64,000 bases of DNA from Solwaraspora sp. WMMA2056 (GTDB taxonomy: Bacteria > Actinomycetota > Actinomycetes > Mycobacteriales > Micromonosporaceae). Each line of letters opens with the position of its first letter. Positions within the stretch are counted from its first letter, which is position 1. The stretch is from contig NZ_CP128360.1 of the NCBI RefSeq assembly GCF_030345095.1, positions 2,480,001-2,544,000 on the forward strand, read 5' to 3'. The position numbers were made by a program, and so were the translations under genes. Below are positions 61,243 to 64,000 of the stretch, piece by piece. The notes below the pieces were generated by a model, which searched no databases, was not told the DNA's origin, and saw only the letters and a program-made list of their open reading frames with translations.

Positions 61243-61305
61243 GAATGCCTCCTCCCATGGCCATCAGACCACGATCAGAAGCTCCGTGAAACCGGGGGGA
61301 CCTCA

Positions 61306-61529
61306 ACCCGACCGCGAGAGGCGGCAAGGATGGCCGTCGTGACGGCAACGCGGGCGCGGTGCTCGGCAACCGTCAGATCCGCGAGAATCCAATGCGCGTC
61401 GGCGGATGCCTGGTCCGCTGGGCGGCTTCGCGCGACGGCGACGACGGTGAAACCGGCTGCGACGGCCAGCGGCGCAATGGCACGACCAAGGCGTCCGGAC
61501 GCGCCGAGCAGGACAAGGAGTGGGCTCAT
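61306..61529 (-). pseudogene. N-terminal fragment of an NAD(P)-binding (SDR-like) protein, truncated by the IS element
   Basis: The ATG at 61529 overlaps the stop of the TrpRS-like gene (ATGA). The fragment reads SPLLVLLGASGRLGRAIAPL, a clear G-x-S-G-x-x-G dinucleotide-binding start, then 'ADLTVAEHRARVAVTTAILAASRGRVE' and runs into the IS after about 75 residues. Only the cofactor-binding first half of the Rossmann fold is left. It was the fourth gene of the coupled operon starting at 63795, and its loss probably removed one enzymatic step. Confidence 0.75.
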
Positions 61530-62518
61530 CGAGTGCACCACTGCCAGGTCTCGGCGAACTGGGTGAAGGAGCGGCAGTACTCTCGGCGTGCCTGGCGCCA
61601 GGGGCCTGGCCGGAGCAGCCGATCGGCGAACGCCTCACGGGCGCGGGTGATGTCCGTGGCGTCCCAGCCGCTGCTCAGCTCGATGGCCGACAGCAGCGGT
61701 GCCTGGCTGGCCTCGTCGTCGCGCATCACCCGGTCGGTGATCTCGGCCGGAGTCATGTTCAGATGGATGCTCGACGCCGGGATGCTCTTGGACATCTTCG
61801 GGTAGCCGGCCAGTCCTTCAAGGACCCGGAAATACAGGGCGCCGATCCCGCCCTGCCAACCGAGACTCAAATCGCCGGCACCGGCCTGCCGGTGCAGCAC
61901 CAGCCGGGCCAGGTCGGTGAAGTAGGACTCTTCCACGCCGGAGACCATGAGGACGTCACCTGCGCCGCCCTCGAAAGGGCCGAGAATGTCGGCGACCGTG
62001 TACAGCGAGTCGACGACCACTCCAGTCTCACTGCCGAGCAGCCCGTGGTCGGCGTACAGCTCCAACAGGCTTTCCCGGTGCTCCTGGAAGTCGGCCCGAG
62101 ACAGGTAACGGGCCACCCTCCCGGCACGGATCAGGTTGGCGTGGTCAAGGTGAGACCGCAGTTCGGCCGCGTCCCGGTCCAGGCCGATCGCGACGAGGAA
62201 CGCGGACATCTGGTCCCTGACCTGGACCAGCGTCTGCCAGGGCACGTTGCGGGAGTTCCACGCGCCGAGGTCCGAGATGACGACGGTCATCGGCGCGCCG
62301 AGTCGGCGTTGCAACTCGACGATGCCGAGCATGACCGACAGGGTGCCTGCGGTCGGTGCGTTCGTCGGACCGAAGCCGGTCACGACAGACATCGACTGGC
62401 GCTTGTATGGGTCCAGGACCGTGAGCGCGTTGTCAGCGTGGGCGAATCGGGCTGCGGTTTGCCCGAGCTCTTCGGCCAAGACCTCGGCCGATCGCAGATC
62501 TATTGACGCTGGTGGCAT
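61526..62518 (-). CDS. Tryptophanyl-tRNA synthetase-like class I synthetase paralogue
   Basis: 330 residues. A helical leader of about 40 residues (SAEVLAEELGQTAARFAHAD) precedes VVTGFGPTNAPTAGTLSVML, where PTAG at 55-58 stands at the HIGH position, and ISDLGAWNSRNVPW follows like the next TrpRS/TyrRS strand. YPKMSKSIPASS (KMSKS 241-245) keeps the second ATP-binding signature. Overall fold and length match TrpRS, but the HIGH motif lacks the His and little of the tRNA-binding tail resembles TrpRS. It might activate an amino acid for a purpose other than translation. It lies between a TrpD paralogue (12-base gap) and the truncated SDR gene (overlap), all translationally coupled. Confidence 0.75.
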   Translation of the reverse strand: MPPASIDLRSAEVLAEELGQTAARFAHADNALTVLDPYKRQSMSVVTGFGPTNAPTAGTLSVMLGIVELQRRLGAPMTVVISDLGAWNSRNVPWQTLVQVRDQMSAFLVAIGLDRDAAELRSHLDHANLIRAGRVARYLSRADFQEHRESLLELYADHGLLGSETGVVVDSLYTVADILGPFEGGAGDVLMVSGVEESYFTDLARLVLHRQAGAGDLSLGWQGGIGALYFRVLEGLAGYPKMSKSIPASSIHLNMTPAEITDRVMRDDEASQAPLLSAIELSSGWDATDITRAREAFADRLLRPGPWRQARREYCRSFTQFAETWQWCTR

Positions 62519-62530
62519 GTCTGGCTTCCT

Positions 62531-63553
62531 CTACCTGAGGTCGGTGAGCATGGTCAGCAGCCGCATGGCGTTACCGGAGCGGCGAGCGTGACGAACCCGG
62601 GCGCTCGCTTCGTCGATGTCGACTCCGCTTGCTCCCACGACGAGCGCGGCGTTCAGCTCGACCAGCATGGTTGCGGCCGTGTCGTCTCCGGGGGCGAGCG
62701 CAGCGGTGACGAGCGCGGCGTTCCCGGCATGTGTGGGTTGGTGCGCGACGGCCTGACGCCATGAGGACGTCGGCTCGGTGCCCTGATGGATGCCGCAGGT
62801 GATTAGCCCGTCGGTGAGACGGGCCAGCCGCGCCTGACCAACGCCGGCGTACTCGTCGACGGTCTCGCCGGGGGAGAGCTCCGTGCAGGTGACGACGCCG
62901 AGGGCGAGTTCTGGCCTGATTCTCTGTAGCGCTGCGGCCGCGAGCGTGACGTCGCGGTGCGCCAGGCCGAGCAGGTAGCTGCTCGCGCGGACGCAGAGAG
63001 CGGCGACTGGCATGAAGAAACTTGCCGGATTCAGGGTGTCGAAGACGTCGTCGTACCGGTCTGCGTAGCGAGGGCAAAAGACTGGGTAGCCGACGAAAGC
63101 AATGCCGTAACGCTCCAGCACTTCAGGAATGCCCGTTGGCTGGCTGACCGGTCGTATGCCGAGGAGATCCAGGACGTCGGCGGCTCCGGAGACCGCGGAT
63201 ACCGATCGCGAGATTCCCTTGACGACGCGGGTCCCGGCGGCGGCGGCGAGGATCCCGGCCGCAGTGCTGACGTTGAAGGTCTTGTACTGCTCCTTTCCGC
63301 TGCCGGCGACGACGACAGTGCCCCCGGGTACGTCGACCGGCTGGCTGGCGTAGTTGGCGAGCACCGGGTCGAACTGTGTGATCACCGTCCACCACTCGGA
63401 CAGTTCCGCCGGGCCGAGGCGGTCGGCGCGGAGCAGGTCGACGCACCACCGCCGCCATTGCATGTTCGCCGATGGTGATTCGTCCCGAAGAAACGCGTAC
63501 AGCTGATCGGGCGACCATCTGTCAGACGGTGCGGCCAGGGACGGGGCGTTCAT
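62531..63553 (-). CDS. TrpD-like protein (anthranilate phosphoribosyltransferase/nucleoside phosphorylase fold)
   Basis: 340 residues from the ATG at 63553, which overlaps the stop of the upstream gene (ATGA). VAGSGKEQYKTFNVSTAAGI (about 83-102) corresponds to the TrpD phosphoribosyl-diphosphate loop V-G-T-G-G-D..K-T-F-N-I-S-T; 'VKGISRSVSAVSGAADVLDL' (111-130) to K-H-G-N-R-S-V-S-S-K-S-G-S-A-D-V-L. The end, 'NAALVTAALAPGD' and 'LVELNAALVVGASGVDIDEA', is the C-terminal helix pair of the fold. The GGD and the N-R of TrpD are replaced (GSGKE, I-S-R), and the D-E metal pair is not obvious, so anthranilate is not a safe substrate. Coupled with a TrpRS paralogue, it may make or modify a tryptophan-related compound. 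Confidence 0.75.
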   Translation of the reverse strand: MNAPSLAAPSDRWSPDQLYAFLRDESPSANMQWRRWCVDLLRADRLGPAELSEWWTVITQFDPVLANYASQPVDVPGGTVVVAGSGKEQYKTFNVSTAAGILAAAAGTRVVKGISRSVSAVSGAADVLDLLGIRPVSQPTGIPEVLERYGIAFVGYPVFCPRYADRYDDVFDTLNPASFFMPVAALCVRASSYLLGLAHRDVTLAAAALQRIRPELALGVVTCTELSPGETVDEYAGVGQARLARLTDGLITCGIHQGTEPTSSWRQAVAHQPTHAGNAALVTAALAPGDDTAATMLVELNAALVVGASGVDIDEASARVRHARRSGNAMRLLTMLTDLR

Positions 63554-63795
63554 TTGGTCCACCACGAGCGCGTCGAGCCAGCCGTGCGGGCACCGGACAG
63601 CTCAGGACGAGACGCTCCAGGCGTACGCCGAGGCAGGTGTGCAGACAGGCTGAACACCCGCGCCGCCCGTTCGTGCGCCGCGCACGGTCCGAGCGTTCCG
63701 CAAGCCAGGCACCTCCCATCGGCGCACGACACCACGTGCTGCGTCAGGACGGCCTGCGCCTCCTCCAGCTGCCCGCCGCCGAGATACGTCGCCAC
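63550..63795 (-). CDS. Small Cys-containing hypothetical protein, first gene of the TrpD/TrpRS-like operon
   Basis: 81 residues, GTG start at 63795 preceded by GGAGGA (63799-63804), a short 3-4 base spacing. The sequence has HVVSCADGRCLACGTLGPCAAHE: four Cys and two His in 23 residues, suitable for a zinc site, followed by FSLSAHLPRRTPGASRPEL, a basic Pro-rich tail. Similar small proteins occur widely in Micromonosporaceae without a known role, so it may be a regulator rather than part of the pathway. The stop overlaps the TrpD-like start by 4 bases. Confidence 0.65.
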   Translation of the reverse strand: MATYLGGGQLEEAQAVLTQHVVSCADGRCLACGTLGPCAAHERAARVFSLSAHLPRRTPGASRPELSGARTAGSTRSWWTK

Positions 63796-64000
63796 GGTTC
63801 CTCCAAGGTCATTTGTTCAATGGGTGGTGTGGCGGGCACGTCGTGCGTGTCGCTTCCATCGACGTCGCCTGCCGTCGCCGTCACCGGGACTCAACGGCTC
63901 GCCGTTCGCATCCCTCGATGAACAGGTTGGTCACGCCGATAGATCAGCTGAAGTGGTTCTCCGTCAGCCGGTGTCAGCCGACACCGGGCAGCCACGACGC
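63796..64000 (-). promoter_or_regulatory. Upstream region of the TrpD/TrpRS-like operon, with a hairpin
   Basis: 205 bases to the window edge with no convincing gene. It must contain the promoter of the leftward operon. A hairpin ccggtgtc-agcc-gacaccgg lies at 63968-63987 (8-base arms, no mismatch) and could be an operator or the terminator of a gene beyond the edge. Confidence 0.4.

Larger units (their letters stand above)
59978..61305. mobile_element. IS3-family insertion sequence, intact, 1328 bases
   Basis: Bounded by imperfect 25-base inverted repeats (59978-60002 and 61281-61305), both starting TGAGGTCCCCCCG and matching at 22 of 25 positions. It carries orfA and orfB of an IS3-type transposase. 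The terminal TG...CA is as expected. No target duplication is visible: the left flank is GACCTC and the right flank ACCCGA. It sits between two truncated genes. Confidence 0.88.

Noticed and set aside
59972-61304. GACCTC on both sides of the IS taken as a target duplication
   Set aside because: On the right side GACCTC belongs to the inverted repeat itself; the bases outside the repeat (ACCCGA) do not match, so no duplication is shown.
61306-61529. SDR fragment and 59426-59977 fragment as halves of one gene
   Set aside because: They can be joined in frame at a shared hexamer, but the second part looks like a flavoenzyme C-terminus rather than an SDR; kept only as an alternative.

Overview
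The window is high-GC DNA from an actinomycete, most probably a member of the Micromonosporaceae. Evidence for this is the GC-rich third codon positions, frequent GTG and TTG starts, several leaderless-type promoters (TANNNT ending 6-7 bases before the start codon), and a pair of polar-growth coiled-coil proteins of the Scy/FilP type. No rRNA, tRNA, CRISPR array or prophage was seen.

Region 1 (1-4220): the 5' end of an aldehyde dehydrogenase gene, an FHA protein with a membrane tail, a fused double 3-hydroxyacyl-CoA dehydrogenase whose second half is degenerate, a small zinc-finger-like protein and an alpha/beta hydrolase. Region 2 (4236-33624) is a large cell-surface polysaccharide locus. 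It contains glycosyltransferases (GT2, GT26, GT4 and DUF6492 types), a Wzz-like chain-length protein, an O-antigen ligase/polymerase-like membrane protein and a Wzx-type flippase. It also encodes two paralogous exported putative glycosidases and a very large secreted protein with a dimethylformamidase-like domain and four DUF4082 domains. An eight-gene leftward operon (32598 to 24321) makes modified amino sugars: a Gfo/Idh oxidoreductase, an NAD epimerase, two DegT aminotransferases and a PglD-like acyltransferase, followed by an MFS carrier, a TolB-like protein and a DUF6492 protein. A divergent WbpD-like acetyltransferase completes the likely route to a diacetamido-uronic acid.

Region 3 (33653-37675): a SUKH-like protein and two paralogous coiled-coil proteins. 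Region 4 (38033-48824): acyl-CoA and B12 metabolism (methylmalonyl-CoA epimerase, thiolase, MeaB, and a mutase large subunit with isobutyryl-CoA mutase residues F80 and Q198). This is interleaved with an ABC ATPase, an ACC deaminase with its GntR regulator, a frameshifted DUF559 gene, an F420-type luciferase-like oxidoreductase and a Tat-exported arylsulfotransferase-like protein. A 16-base palindrome of the type CTTARCGNNCGTTAAG lies before three of the acyl-CoA genes (1151, 38526, 47077) and may mark a common regulator. Region 5 (48921-58280): a two-permease FtsX/MacB-type ABC exporter, a CnoX-like thioredoxin and an arginase-like protein with a long Pro/Ala tail.

Region 6 (58384-64000) is the most unusual. 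After a leaderless tryptophanyl-tRNA synthetase gene, an intact IS3-family element (59978-61305) sits between two truncated genes. To its right is a leftward, translationally coupled operon: a small Cys-containing protein, a TrpD (anthranilate phosphoribosyltransferase) paralogue, a divergent TrpRS-like class I synthetase paralogue and a truncated NAD(P)-binding protein. I know of no described system with this composition.
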